This document shows, in pieces, positions 34,183 through 42,570 of a DNA stretch of 64,000 nucleotides. Source of the DNA: G963677185 sp963677185 (lineage in GTDB: Bacteria > Bacillota > Syntrophomonadia > Syntrophomonadales > Syntrophomonadaceae). Location of the stretch: contig OY781889.1 of the NCBI GenBank assembly GCA_963677185.1, positions 248,001 to 312,000 on the forward strand, read 5' to 3'. Numbering within the stretch: position 1 is the stretch's first letter; every line of letters begins with the position of its first letter. A program made the translations under genes and the position numbers. The notes beneath the pieces were generated by a model. It did no database searches, was not told the DNA's origin, and saw nothing but the letters and a program-made list of their open reading frames with translations.

Positions 34183-35367
34183 TTACCATTCGCAGGATAC
34201 CACTCCAGGCAGCGGCAAGCCCTCAAGAAGCTCCAAGGTTGCTCCGCCGCCGGTGGATATATGGGTTATCCGCCCTTCCAATCCTAATTCCTGGACAGCT
34301 GCAGCCGAATCACCGCCGCCGATTATGCTAACAGCCTGGGATTCTGCCACCGCCCAAGCTATGGCTACGGTACCGTGGGAAAACTGTTCATATTCGTAGA
34401 TCCCCAGAGGTCCGTTCCATATTATGGTTTTACTTTTCATTATAGCTTTCTTAAAGCTCTCTATGGTTTCCGGCCCGATATCAGCAATGAGATAGTCGGA
34501 TGGAATGGAATTAATATTAACCACAACGGTTTCGGCCTGGCCGCTTACTTCGCTGGCAGCCACGGCGTCGACCGGCAGAATAAACTCCACCTGGCGGGAT
34601 TTGGCTTCATTGATTATGTTGCGCGCATCGTCAACCAGGTCTTCTTCGCAAATAGACCGGCCAATCTGAAAACCCTGGGCTTTCAGAAATGAATTGGCCA
34701 TACCCCCGCCAATCAGGATGATATCCATCCGGTCCAGCAGGTTCCTGATCAAGCCAATTTTATCCGCGACTTTGGCCCCGCCCAGAATGGCCATGCGCGG
34801 TGATTCACGATGCTCCAGCGCCGTTCTTAACATATTTACTTCGTTTTCCATGAGGATCCCCGCATAAGCCGGTAGAAATGCTGCTATTCCAGCCGTCGAA
34901 GCATGAGCCCGGTGAGCGCATCCGAAGGCGTCGTTAATGAATATATCCCCATAAGCCGCCAATTCGCGGGCGAAATCAGGGCTGTTCACCTCTTCGCCCG
35001 GGCAGAACCGTACATTCTCCAGCAGATACAGGTCCTTCGGATTCATATCCGCCACTTCTGCCCGGCTTTTGGCATCTCCGCATCCGCTGCCCATGTGCAC
35101 GATGCGCCCGGTAATTTCCGCCAGACGGCGGGCGACCGGCTTAAGACTGTATTGCTCCTCGGGCTTGCCTTTGGGCCGGCCCAGGTGACTCATCAGCACC
35201 ACCCGGGCTTTCCGGTCCAATAAGTACTCAATGGTGGGCAGGGCAGCCCTGATCTTGCTGTCGTCTATAATTGCGCCATCTTTGTCCATGGGCACATTGA
35301 AGTCAACCCTTACCAGCACTTTTTTGCCTTCTACCTCGGCTTCCCTGATCGTATGCAATCGCAGCAC
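34183..35367 (-). CDS. pgk: Phosphoglycerate kinase
   Basis: The 394-residue two-domain enzyme transfers phosphate from 1,3-bisphosphoglycerate to ADP. Marks: KKVLVRVDFNVPMDKDG and VVLMSHLGRPKGK in the N-domain, FINDAFGCAHRAHAST, AILGGAKVADKIGLI, and the C-domain nucleotide loops IIWNGPLGIYEYEQF and IIGGGDSAAAVQELG ending in HISTGGGATLELLEG. It sits 2 bases after gap. Normal length. Confidence 0.98.
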   Translation of the reverse strand: MLRLHTIREAEVEGKKVLVRVDFNVPMDKDGAIIDDSKIRAALPTIEYLLDRKARVVLMSHLGRPKGKPEEQYSLKPVARRLAEITGRIVHMGSGCGDAKSRAEVADMNPKDLYLLENVRFCPGEEVNSPDFARELAAYGDIFINDAFGCAHRAHASTAGIAAFLPAYAGILMENEVNMLRTALEHRESPRMAILGGAKVADKIGLIRNLLDRMDIILIGGGMANSFLKAQGFQIGRSICEEDLVDDARNIINEAKSRQVEFILPVDAVAASEVSGQAETVVVNINSIPSDYLIADIGPETIESFKKAIMKSKTIIWNGPLGIYEYEQFSHGTVAIAWAVAESQAVSIIGGGDSAAAVQELGLEGRITHISTGGGATLELLEGLPLPGVVSCEW

Positions 35368-35369
35368 CC

Positions 35370-36380
35370 CTATTTCATGAAACTTGCCATATATTGAGCC
35401 AAATCAGCTACTCGAAGGGAATAAGCCCATTCATTGTCATACCAGGCGATAACCTTGGCCATACGCTCACCCATAACCATGGTAAGCGGTCCGTCAACGA
35501 CTCCCGAACAGCTTTCCCCATTGTAATCGCGGGAAACCAGTTCTTCTTCAGTATAGCGCAATATGCCCTTTAACTCGCTTTCGGCCGCATTTTTAAATGC
35601 CTGGTTGATCGCATCCACAGTGGCCGCCTTGCTCAGTTCAACCGTAAAATCGACCAGTGATACATTGGGCGTGGGAACCCTGATTGATAAACCGTCCAGC
35701 TTGCCTTGCAGCGCTGGCAGAACCAGGCCTACTGCCGTGGCGGCACCAGTTGTAGTGGGAATCATCGACAGGGCAGCAGCCCGCGCCCTTCGCAAATCGT
35801 CGTGTTCAAGATCGAGAACGCGCTGATCATTGGTGTAACTGTGGATAGTATTCATCATGCCTTTTTCTATTCCAAACGCTTCGAGTAATACTTTCGCTAC
35901 CGGAGCCAGGCAGTTGGTAGTACACGAAGCGTTGCTTACCACTGCATGCCGTTCAGCCGAATAGCTTTTATGATTGACCCCCATAACCACGGTCAAATCA
36001 ACATCGCCCTTGGCCGGGGCGGTGATTATCACCTTCGAAGCTCCAGCTTCCAGATGTTTCCCAGCCTTTTCCCGGCTGCGAAAAACCCCGGTGCTCTCGA
36101 TAACAATATCAACGCCCAGGTCTCTCCATGGCAACTGCGCTGGATCTTTGATCTTCAGATACCTGAACTGGCATCCGCCGGCCTGAATCGTGTTTTCTCC
36201 GGTTTCCACGCCGCCCTGATAGGCGCCGTGAACCGAGTCATACTTGAACAAATGCGATGCGGTTTTAATATCGGCCAGATCATTGACTGCGGTCAGCTGA
36301 ATCCCTGGACGCCCTATTATTGCCCGTGCCACCAGCCTGCCAATGCGTCCAAATCCGCAAATACCGACTTTTACAGTCAT
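35370..36380 (-). CDS. gap: Glyceraldehyde-3-phosphate dehydrogenase, type I
   Basis: The 336-residue enzyme oxidises glyceraldehyde 3-phosphate with NAD. Marks: VGICGFGRIGRLVARA (Rossmann start), VIITAPAKGD, the catalytic SNASCTTNCLAPVAKVL, and WYDNEWAYSLRVADL near the end. Asp in the NDL segment after strand 2 suggests NAD preference. The start is ATG 36380, placed behind a GGGGGTG purine stretch; an ATG six codons earlier would overlap cggR. It is second in the glycolytic operon. Confidence 0.97.
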   Translation of the reverse strand: MTVKVGICGFGRIGRLVARAIIGRPGIQLTAVNDLADIKTASHLFKYDSVHGAYQGGVETGENTIQAGGCQFRYLKIKDPAQLPWRDLGVDIVIESTGVFRSREKAGKHLEAGASKVIITAPAKGDVDLTVVMGVNHKSYSAERHAVVSNASCTTNCLAPVAKVLLEAFGIEKGMMNTIHSYTNDQRVLDLEHDDLRRARAAALSMIPTTTGAATAVGLVLPALQGKLDGLSIRVPTPNVSLVDFTVELSKAATVDAINQAFKNAAESELKGILRYTEEELVSRDYNGESCSGVVDGPLTMVMGERMAKVIAWYDNEWAYSLRVADLAQYMASFMK

Positions 36381-36381
36381 G

Positions 36382-37425
36382 TTACACCCCCTTGACATTC
36401 TTAAATGCGCCGTTCACGATTCCGCGAGCAGCGGCTTCATCAGTCACCAAAATATGTTGCGCACCGTTCTTCAGCACTGCCCGGATGGCTTCGGCTTTGT
36501 TGCTGCCGCCAGCCACCGCAGCGATTGTTTTTATGTTGCCCAGATCGGCCTGTTCCAGGCCTATTCCGGTGGTCTCCGCCACTATGTTGCCATCATGATC
36601 GTAGTAATAGCGCAGGGCTTCTCCCACTGCTTTAAGGCTCTGCAGACGGCCAATCATTTCCGCGTCCAAATCCCGTTTATGAGCCATTTCCAGGGCGGAA
36701 CCTATGCCATGAACCAATATGTCGCTGGACTTGATGGCCTTGATAACCTCGCGGATGGAGCTATTTTTCATCAGCAATTCTATCGCTTCCGCTTCCATAT
36801 GATCAGGAATATGCAGAAGACGGTATTGAGCGCCCAAATGACGGGCCATAACCGCGGCAATAGTGCCGGCCTGCAGTTCCATTTCCTCATCCAGGCCGCC
36901 GCGCGCTGGTACAATACAAACGTCCTGCCAGCGAGGATCGTCAGGCATGGCTGCGGCTGCCTCGGCCAGGGTGCTCCCTCCAGCAACAGCCACGATTATT
37001 CCCTGTTCCAGAACCGAATGGAGCCATTCAGCCGCTACCCTTCCGAGGGATTGTTTTACAGCCGGATCAACCGCCGAATCGCCCGGGACAATAAACACTT
37101 CACGCAGTTTGAACATGACCTTAATCTGCTCTGACAACCTGTATAGATTGTAAAACCACGGTATCAAGCGCTCTGCTTCCAGCAAGGCCGCTTCACCGTT
37201 ATCGCTGAGGACCACTCCAGCGGTGCCTGCCAGCAGAAAGCCCCGGTTTTTCAGTTGATCGGTTTCCGTGCGAACCGTCCGCTCGCTAAGCCCGGTGAGA
37301 CGCCCCAGCTGCCTCCTTCCCACCGGCTGGTGGGATTTGACCTGGCGCAGAAGGTCATAACGCTCGCGCACTGTTTGCATGGCCTCCGGAGCCATCTTCT
37401 CTATAAACTCAATTACATCCTGCAA
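36382..37425 (-). CDS. cggR: Central glycolytic genes regulator CggR (SorC family)
   Basis: The 347-residue repressor has an N-terminal winged HTH (QPVGRRQLGRLTGLSERTVR) and a SorC sugar-phosphate domain (VIVAVAGGSTLAEAAAAMPD, ARGGLDEEMELQAGTIAAVMA, VAGGSNKAEAIRAVLKNGA). In Bacillus the fructose-1,6-bisphosphate-bound form releases the operator in front of its own gene. It is first in the operon and only 1 base from gap. The operator-like repeats upstream (37498-37534) fit autoregulation. Confidence 0.95.
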   Translation of the reverse strand: MQDVIEFIEKMAPEAMQTVRERYDLLRQVKSHQPVGRRQLGRLTGLSERTVRTETDQLKNRGFLLAGTAGVVLSDNGEAALLEAERLIPWFYNLYRLSEQIKVMFKLREVFIVPGDSAVDPAVKQSLGRVAAEWLHSVLEQGIIVAVAGGSTLAEAAAAMPDDPRWQDVCIVPARGGLDEEMELQAGTIAAVMARHLGAQYRLLHIPDHMEAEAIELLMKNSSIREVIKAIKSSDILVHGIGSALEMAHKRDLDAEMIGRLQSLKAVGEALRYYYDHDGNIVAETTGIGLEQADLGNIKTIAAVAGGSNKAEAIRAVLKNGAQHILVTDEAAARGIVNGAFKNVKGV

Positions 37426-37497
37426 ATTGCCGCTCCTGAAAAATAATCCATCCCCGGGTCAATACCGGGATTTGCCCCCCAGTTCCTGACTGTTTGC

Positions 37498-37548
37498 CGG
37501 GACACCTTTTATATGCCGGGACAATTTTGGCCCGCTTAAATTATAACA
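37498..37548 (-). promoter_or_regulatory. cggR operon promoter and candidate CggR operator
   Basis: On the minus strand TG-T-TATAAT (37548-37540) is an extended -10 promoter. Just downstream lies CGGGCC, 5 bases, TGTCCCGG (37534-37517), then a second TGTCCCGG ending at 37498, 19 bases on. This resembles the Bacillus CggR operator, built of CGGGAC and TGTCC half-sites and placed downstream of the promoter so that it can block elongation. Confidence 0.65.
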
Positions 37549-37632
37549 CATTGCCGTAATTAGTATATATGATTGACCGGTGTATTTAAAACCCGCATGA
37601 GGGTTATCTTTGCTTTGAACCTGTGTATTTGA

Positions 37633-39726
37633 CTAAAAACCGTACTCTACCATGATTATGCTCACGAATTTATCCACGATTTCTGGATCGAACTGCCGGC
37701 CGGAGCCAGCCTTCAGTTCGGCCAGGGCCTCTTCGGCACTCATGGCCTGGCGGTAGGGGCGATCATTGGTCATGGCATCCCAGGCATCAATAACCGCCAG
37801 CATGCGACACTCAATAGGAATATCCAGCCCGGTCAGCTGCAAAGGATAACCCGTACCGTTCCACCATTCATGGTGTTTCAATATCAGTTCCGCAATGGGA
37901 GCCAGATCTGGTGTGGCTTCGGCTATTTGATAGCCTATCTGGCTGTGCTGCTGCATTTTAAGCTGTTCCGCTTCATCCAGAGGGCCTGGCTTAAAAAGAA
38001 TACTATCTGGGACCCCGATTTTCCCCACATCATGAAACTCGGCGAACAGCAACAGGTCCGGCACTCGCTGGGCGTCTATATCAACCTGCTTGGCCAGGCG
38101 CATGGTCAGCTCCCTCATGCGCAGCGCATGCCCTCCCGTAAGGTAATCCCTGGCTCCCAGAGCGCTTCTTAAAGTGCTCACCAGCCCACTGATTCCGCTC
38201 TGGCTGCGATGGAGCTTCTCCCTGTGCATCCGGTGATCCGCCAGCCTGACTATGTCTTTCACAGCCATTGGCTCCTGCTGACTGCTGGCAAAACCAATCG
38301 ATACGGTCGGGCTTACCAGTGCAGACTCATCCTCCCGATACTTGCGGGTCAGTTCGTCCTGAATGCGCGTGCAGATCTGGCTTAAATACTCCTCGTCGCG
38401 CCCTTCCATAATAATCACGAATTCGTCGCCTCCGATGCGGGCAATTCTAGCATCGTCAGGGCTAACGCTTTTCATAACCTCGGCCAGCTGATTGAGCAGC
38501 TTGTCACCGAATTGATGGCCGGCAATATCATTGGCCAGTTTCAACCCGTCGATATCGCATACTATTGCTCCCCAGCAGCCTTTCAGGCTTTCGCCCCCAT
38601 TTATGATAAATTGCTCGTAATACAGGCGGTTATGGACCCCGGTCAGGGTATCATGGCTTTTGGCATATTCAAGCCGGCTGCTGGATTGCTTGAGGGCTTC
38701 CAGCATCGATATGATGTGCAGAGCAAGCTCGCTTATTTCATCCTGTCCGGGATCTTCCAGGTCGGGGATTTGTTCGAAGTTTGAAATAGTGCTTATTTTG
38801 CTGCTTAACGCGATCAGGCGATTCAGTACATATTTTTTAATCAGTACAAATATAATGATATAAACCAGCAAACAGGTCAAAGACAGCAGGACCACCAGAA
38901 TACGGGTGGTGGCCATTCCTTCGTTATAAATAATGCGCGGGCGTTCCACCTGCAGTTCAAAGCGCCCATTGCCGTGGATGTCAGCGATTACAGCCTTTCC
39001 CTGATATGATTCAGATGAAGTGGTGATTTCAACCGGCATCATCTCCTCTGGACCCATATCAAGAATATCCAGGCCGCCAGGTGCATTGGCTTGCTTTACA
39101 GGCTTCAATTGCATGGGCATTTGAATAGTATCGGCGATATACTGCGCCTCCGGCTCGTTAAGGTAACGGCCGACGATGAGATGTCCTTCAGGTTCTTTTT
39201 CCATATTAGAGTCATATATGGGCTGCGATACCACCATCATCGGAGCATTCGGCATATCAACCAGGCCAATGACTGATTCATATGGCTCGGCGCTGGCAAG
39301 CAGGACCGGATCCTGGTAGAGGCGGGCAGATATTTCTTCCGGCACTTCCACTATCCGGCCTTTCTGCAAATCATACCACTTGCCACATGCAAGCTGCCCA
39401 TCTTCTGCGACAAAAAGCATCACATTGATCTTTTGCTCGCTAAATGTGTAATCAGTCATGTTGTTAGATATGTACGCTTCGACATTGCCATTCTGTACGA
39501 ATTCATAGCTCTCATCCCATACCGACCAGTCAGATGCAAAACGCTCCAGGCTCTTTAAATCAAATACGACAGCATTGGCTGCACGTAAAATTTCCCTTTT
39601 CATTTCAAGCTGTTCAAAATCCTGTATGCTGGCCATGAATACCCGGGAAGTGATCGCGTATATCATGATAAATACAATTATCACTGCCAGTGAGAGAATG
39701 ACGAGCGTCCTGGTGGTTATCTTCAT
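37633..39726 (-). CDS. Membrane-bound CHASE4-GGDEF-HD-GYP cyclic-di-GMP enzyme
   Basis: The 697-residue protein has a membrane helix near residues 8-28, an extracellular CHASE4-like sensor (SDWSVWDESYEFVQNGN and SNNMTDYTF), a second helix near 280-300 and a short HAMP-like linker. A GGDEF domain follows with intact active loop RIGGDEFVIIM. The HD-GYP phosphodiesterase domain has HDVGKIGVPDSILFKPG, HHEWWNGTGYP and DAWDAMTNDRPYRQAM, all metal ligands present. Both synthesis and breakdown of cyclic di-GMP look possible, with control by an unknown extracellular signal. It stands alone, downstream of the divergent macro-domain gene. Confidence 0.9.
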   Translation of the reverse strand: MKITTRTLVILSLAVIIVFIMIYAITSRVFMASIQDFEQLEMKREILRAANAVVFDLKSLERFASDWSVWDESYEFVQNGNVEAYISNNMTDYTFSEQKINVMLFVAEDGQLACGKWYDLQKGRIVEVPEEISARLYQDPVLLASAEPYESVIGLVDMPNAPMMVVSQPIYDSNMEKEPEGHLIVGRYLNEPEAQYIADTIQMPMQLKPVKQANAPGGLDILDMGPEEMMPVEITTSSESYQGKAVIADIHGNGRFELQVERPRIIYNEGMATTRILVVLLSLTCLLVYIIIFVLIKKYVLNRLIALSSKISTISNFEQIPDLEDPGQDEISELALHIISMLEALKQSSSRLEYAKSHDTLTGVHNRLYYEQFIINGGESLKGCWGAIVCDIDGLKLANDIAGHQFGDKLLNQLAEVMKSVSPDDARIARIGGDEFVIIMEGRDEEYLSQICTRIQDELTRKYREDESALVSPTVSIGFASSQQEPMAVKDIVRLADHRMHREKLHRSQSGISGLVSTLRSALGARDYLTGGHALRMRELTMRLAKQVDIDAQRVPDLLLFAEFHDVGKIGVPDSILFKPGPLDEAEQLKMQQHSQIGYQIAEATPDLAPIAELILKHHEWWNGTGYPLQLTGLDIPIECRMLAVIDAWDAMTNDRPYRQAMSAEEALAELKAGSGRQFDPEIVDKFVSIIMVEYGF

Positions 39727-39943
39727 GCAGTCCTCCGCACGTTATGATTGTCACGTATGATTCTACAGTAAATATGCTGTGGTTTGGCTTAAATTATACG
39801 TCAAATTATTCCAAATTTCCTTTCATGCCGGATAAGAACCCAAGGGAAAACGTTTATATACCACCGTCAATTTGGGTTTATATTTTGACAAATATCATGT
39901 TTTTGTTCAAAATATATACAAGACATTGATATGGAGGTGGACC

Positions 39944-40486
39944 GTGTTTAAGCAACTGCATGGCCTGGAGTTAGAGATTATAGTCGGCGATATAAGCGCC
40001 CAGTCGGATATTGATGTTATTGTTAACGCGGCAAACGCTTATCTCACAAGGGGAGGCGGTGTTGCAGGAGCCATTCACCGGGCAGCCGGTCCTCGTCTTG
40101 AGCAGGAATGCCAGGATCTCGCTCCAATTATGCCGGGCCAGTGCGTCATTACAGAGGCTTATAATCTGCCGAATAAGAAGGTCATTCACTGTCTGGGTCC
40201 GGTTTATGGGCAGGACGAACCCGCTCCGGAGCTTTTATCCAGCTGCTACAGCAATGCACTAAGACTGGCTGACGAAAACCATCTTCAATCCATAGCTTTT
40301 CCTGCTATATCTACAGGTGTTTTCGGATACCCACTGATCGATGCGGCCGGAGTGGCGCTCAAAACCATCATGGACACTGTTCCCAGGTTGAAAAATATTC
40401 ATCGCATTCGTTTCGTCCTCTATGATAAAGCTGCCCGGGAATGCCACGAGCAGGCTTTGCTGCGCCTGATAGCCCTGGGGAAATAG
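39944..40486 (+). CDS. Macro-domain protein, probable ADP-ribose/O-acetyl-ADP-ribose hydrolase
   Basis: The 180-residue protein is a single macro domain: LEIIVGDISAQSDIDVIVNAANAYLTRGGGVAGAIHRAAG holds the family DI-x-VNAAN and GGGVAGAIH loops (seen as fragments VIVNAAN and GGGVAGAIHRAAG), with SIAFPAISTGVFGYP as the second binding loop. Such proteins remove ADP-ribose from proteins or hydrolyse O-acetyl-ADP-ribose. The start is GTG 39944, 3 bases after GGAGGTGG. TTGACA (39885-39890) upstream may be its -35. No ADP-ribosyltransferase gene is seen beside it. Confidence 0.92.
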   Translation: MFKQLHGLELEIIVGDISAQSDIDVIVNAANAYLTRGGGVAGAIHRAAGPRLEQECQDLAPIMPGQCVITEAYNLPNKKVIHCLGPVYGQDEPAPELLSSCYSNALRLADENHLQSIAFPAISTGVFGYPLIDAAGVALKTIMDTVPRLKNIHRIRFVLYDKAARECHEQALLRLIALGK

Positions 40487-40509
40487 GACCGATTATATCG
40501 ATAGTTGCC

Positions 40510-40538
40510 AAAGCCGGCCTGTAAACAAGCCGGCTTTT
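40510..40538. terminator. Bidirectional terminator between the macro-domain gene and metY
   Basis: AAAGCCGGC (40510-40518) pairs with GCCGGCTTT (40529-40537), with T runs on both sides. It lies between two converging genes (stops at 40486 and 40565) and can serve both. Confidence 0.85.
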
Positions 40539-40564
40539 GTGGTCTTTAACGGTTATTTCCTGCT

Positions 40565-41854
40565 TTATCCTTGCGATTTCCGGAGCGCCTGGTCCAGATC
40601 CCACAGCAAATCATCGATATCTTCGATCCCTATAGACAAGCGTATCATTTCCGGTTTTAAGCCAGTTTTCTGCTGGTCGGCTTCACTCATCTGAGCGTGA
40701 GTAGTGCTTCCCGGATGGATGACAAGGGACTTGGCATCGGCAACATTGGCCAGATGCGAAAATATCTTGACGTTCTCGATAAAGCGCTTCCCGGCTTCTT
40801 TCCCCCCCTGTATTCCGAAGGTAAAGATTGAACCTGCTCCCCGAGGAAAATACTTCTGCGCCAGATTATAATACTTGCTGCTCGGAAGGCTCGGATAGCT
40901 AACCCAGGCGACATTGGGATGAGCTTCCAGAAAGGCTGCAACCTTGCCGGCGTTCTCCACATGCCTGCTAACCCGCAAAGAAAGGGTTTCCAGGCCTTGC
41001 AGCAGCAGAAAGGCATTAAATGGGCTCAAACAGGCTCCCATATCCCTGGCAAGCTGCAAGCGCGCCCGGCTTACAAAGGCGCTCCGGCCCATGTCCCTGG
41101 TATATACTATTCCGTGATAGCTGGGATCCGGTTCGGTAAGGGTATGAAAACGGCCGGACCGCTCCCAGTCGAAGTTGCCTGAATCTACTATTATGCCTCC
41201 AATCGTGGTCCCATGCCCGCCAATGAACTTGGTAGCTGAATGCACTGAAATATCGGCTCCATGATCAAATACTTTGATCAGATATGGCGTGCCAAAGGTA
41301 TTGTCCACAATCAAGGGCAGGCCGTTTTCGTGGGCGATGGCAGCTATGGCTTCAAGATCAACCAGATTAGCCCCGGGATTTCCTATGGTCTCCACGTAAA
41401 TGGCCCTGGTTTTTTCATTTATTTTCTCGCGGAAATTCTCCGGGTCATCTGGATCCACAAGATTGACTTTAATGCCCAGATGAGCGAAAGTCGCCGAAAA
41501 AAGGTTATATGTTCCACCGTAAAGGGTGTTGGCTGAGACAATTTCATCCCCTGAACCGGCGATGTTTAAAATGGCATAGGTAACCGCCGCTGAACCTGAA
41601 GCCAGGGCCAGGGCTCCGACTCCGCCCTCCAGAGCCGCCATGCGAGCTTCCAACACCGCATTGGTAGGATTGCTGATGCGGCTGTATATATCGCCGTCTT
41701 CGGACAGGTCAAATAGTGCCGCCGCGTGGTCAGCATCGCGAAATACAAAGGAAGTGGACTGGTAAATTGGTACAGCGCGGGCCCCGGTTTGAGAATCCGG
41801 CACCTGGCCGGCATGAACCATCAGCGTATCGAAACCCAGTTTTCTCTCTGCCAT
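40565..41854 (-). CDS. metY: O-acetylhomoserine sulfhydrylase (PLP, Cys/Met metabolism family)
   Basis: The 429-residue PLP enzyme has the family start GFDTLMVHAGQVPDSQTGARAVPIYQSTSF (read in parts), GDIYSRISNPTNAVLEARMAALE, ETIGNPGANLVDLEAIA, and the PLP-lysine segment SVHSATKFIGGHGTTIGG. The C-terminus has SLVIHPGSTTHAQMS and IRLSIGIEDIDDLLWDLDQAL. The long insertion (VDSGNFDW...) is typical of MetY rather than MetB/MetC. It makes homocysteine directly from O-acetylhomoserine and sulfide. It is a single gene with no SAM riboswitch or S-box recognisable upstream; a palindromic repeat lies there instead. Confidence 0.93.
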   Translation of the reverse strand: MAERKLGFDTLMVHAGQVPDSQTGARAVPIYQSTSFVFRDADHAAALFDLSEDGDIYSRISNPTNAVLEARMAALEGGVGALALASGSAAVTYAILNIAGSGDEIVSANTLYGGTYNLFSATFAHLGIKVNLVDPDDPENFREKINEKTRAIYVETIGNPGANLVDLEAIAAIAHENGLPLIVDNTFGTPYLIKVFDHGADISVHSATKFIGGHGTTIGGIIVDSGNFDWERSGRFHTLTEPDPSYHGIVYTRDMGRSAFVSRARLQLARDMGACLSPFNAFLLLQGLETLSLRVSRHVENAGKVAAFLEAHPNVAWVSYPSLPSSKYYNLAQKYFPRGAGSIFTFGIQGGKEAGKRFIENVKIFSHLANVADAKSLVIHPGSTTHAQMSEADQQKTGLKPEMIRLSIGIEDIDDLLWDLDQALRKSQG

Positions 41855-41911
41855 TATACAAACCCTCCCAATTCTTATTGATAATCAAGCCCGGCCAACG
41901 GTGAAGCTCTG

Positions 41912-41942
41912 GTAAATCAAGGGGACGGTTCCGGTGATTTAA
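41912..41942. repeat. Dispersed palindromic repeat, copy 2 (core GGGACGGTTC)
   Basis: TAAATCA (41913-41919) and TGATTTA (41935-41941) flank the core GGGACGGTTC (41922-41931). A second pairing of GGGGACG (41921) with CGTCCCC (41945-41951) is possible. It lies between metY and the MOSC gene. Confidence 0.75.
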
Positions 41943-41973
41943 ATCGTCCCCATACCCGCCTGACTCCCGAAGT

Positions 41974-42441
41974 CTATTCCGGTATGCTCCTGGCTCCGCT
42001 GCCCAGTTCCAGAACAACTATGGCGTCGCCGACCTTTATGCGCCCGGATTCCAATACCCTGGCGAAAATACCCTCCCTGGGCATAACACAATCTCCTACC
42101 TGCTCCCGTATAGCACAGCCCTGGTGGCATTCCTTGCCTATTTGAGTCACTTCCAGCATAGCTTCCCCGGCCTTTAGCCTGGTTCCTACGGGTAAAACAT
42201 ATACATCCATGCCATCAACCGTGAGATTCTCGGCAAAATCGCCATAATACACCTCTGCTCCCCAGTTGCGCATCTTTTCAAAGCTGGAAAGGGACAGAAG
42301 GCTCACCTGGCGGTGCCAATCCCCTCCATGAGCATCATTTTCCAGCCCATAACCTTCTTTGATATAAGCCTCATCTATATTATGTTTCTTTTCTCCCTTT
42401 TGTTCGGATATATTTACGGAAAGCACTTTTCCTTCAAGCAT
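41974..42441 (-). CDS. MOSC-domain protein
   Basis: The 155-residue single-domain protein has the MOSC pattern: EGYGLENDAHGGDWHRQVSLLS, GDFAENLTVDGMDVYVLPVGTRL, and the cysteine-bearing IGKECHQGCAIREQVGDCVM. MOSC domains bind the molybdenum cofactor or handle its sulfur through a conserved cysteine; small stand-alone forms are common near molybdenum genes in Clostridia. The start is ATG 42441 (MLEGKVLSV), 9 bases after GAGGAG. No cofactor-synthesis gene is adjacent here, but the window has a Mo/W enzyme 35 kb away. Confidence 0.88.
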   Translation of the reverse strand: MLEGKVLSVNISEQKGEKKHNIDEAYIKEGYGLENDAHGGDWHRQVSLLSLSSFEKMRNWGAEVYYGDFAENLTVDGMDVYVLPVGTRLKAGEAMLEVTQIGKECHQGCAIREQVGDCVMPREGIFARVLESGRIKVGDAIVVLELGSGARSIPE

Positions 42442-42570
42442 TGTCCGGGGCTCCTCTCGACTCAAATAAATACCATGCCCAAATAATAGCTTGATTGAAT
42501 AAAAAAAACAAATAAAACACGCGATTATGCTGACACAAGGGGGGCAGTTTCATTCCACCCGCTTTTCATT

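Noticed and set aside
41855..41973. SAM riboswitch upstream of metY
   Set aside because: The space is only about 120 bases, is filled by the dispersed repeat, and shows no S-box core.
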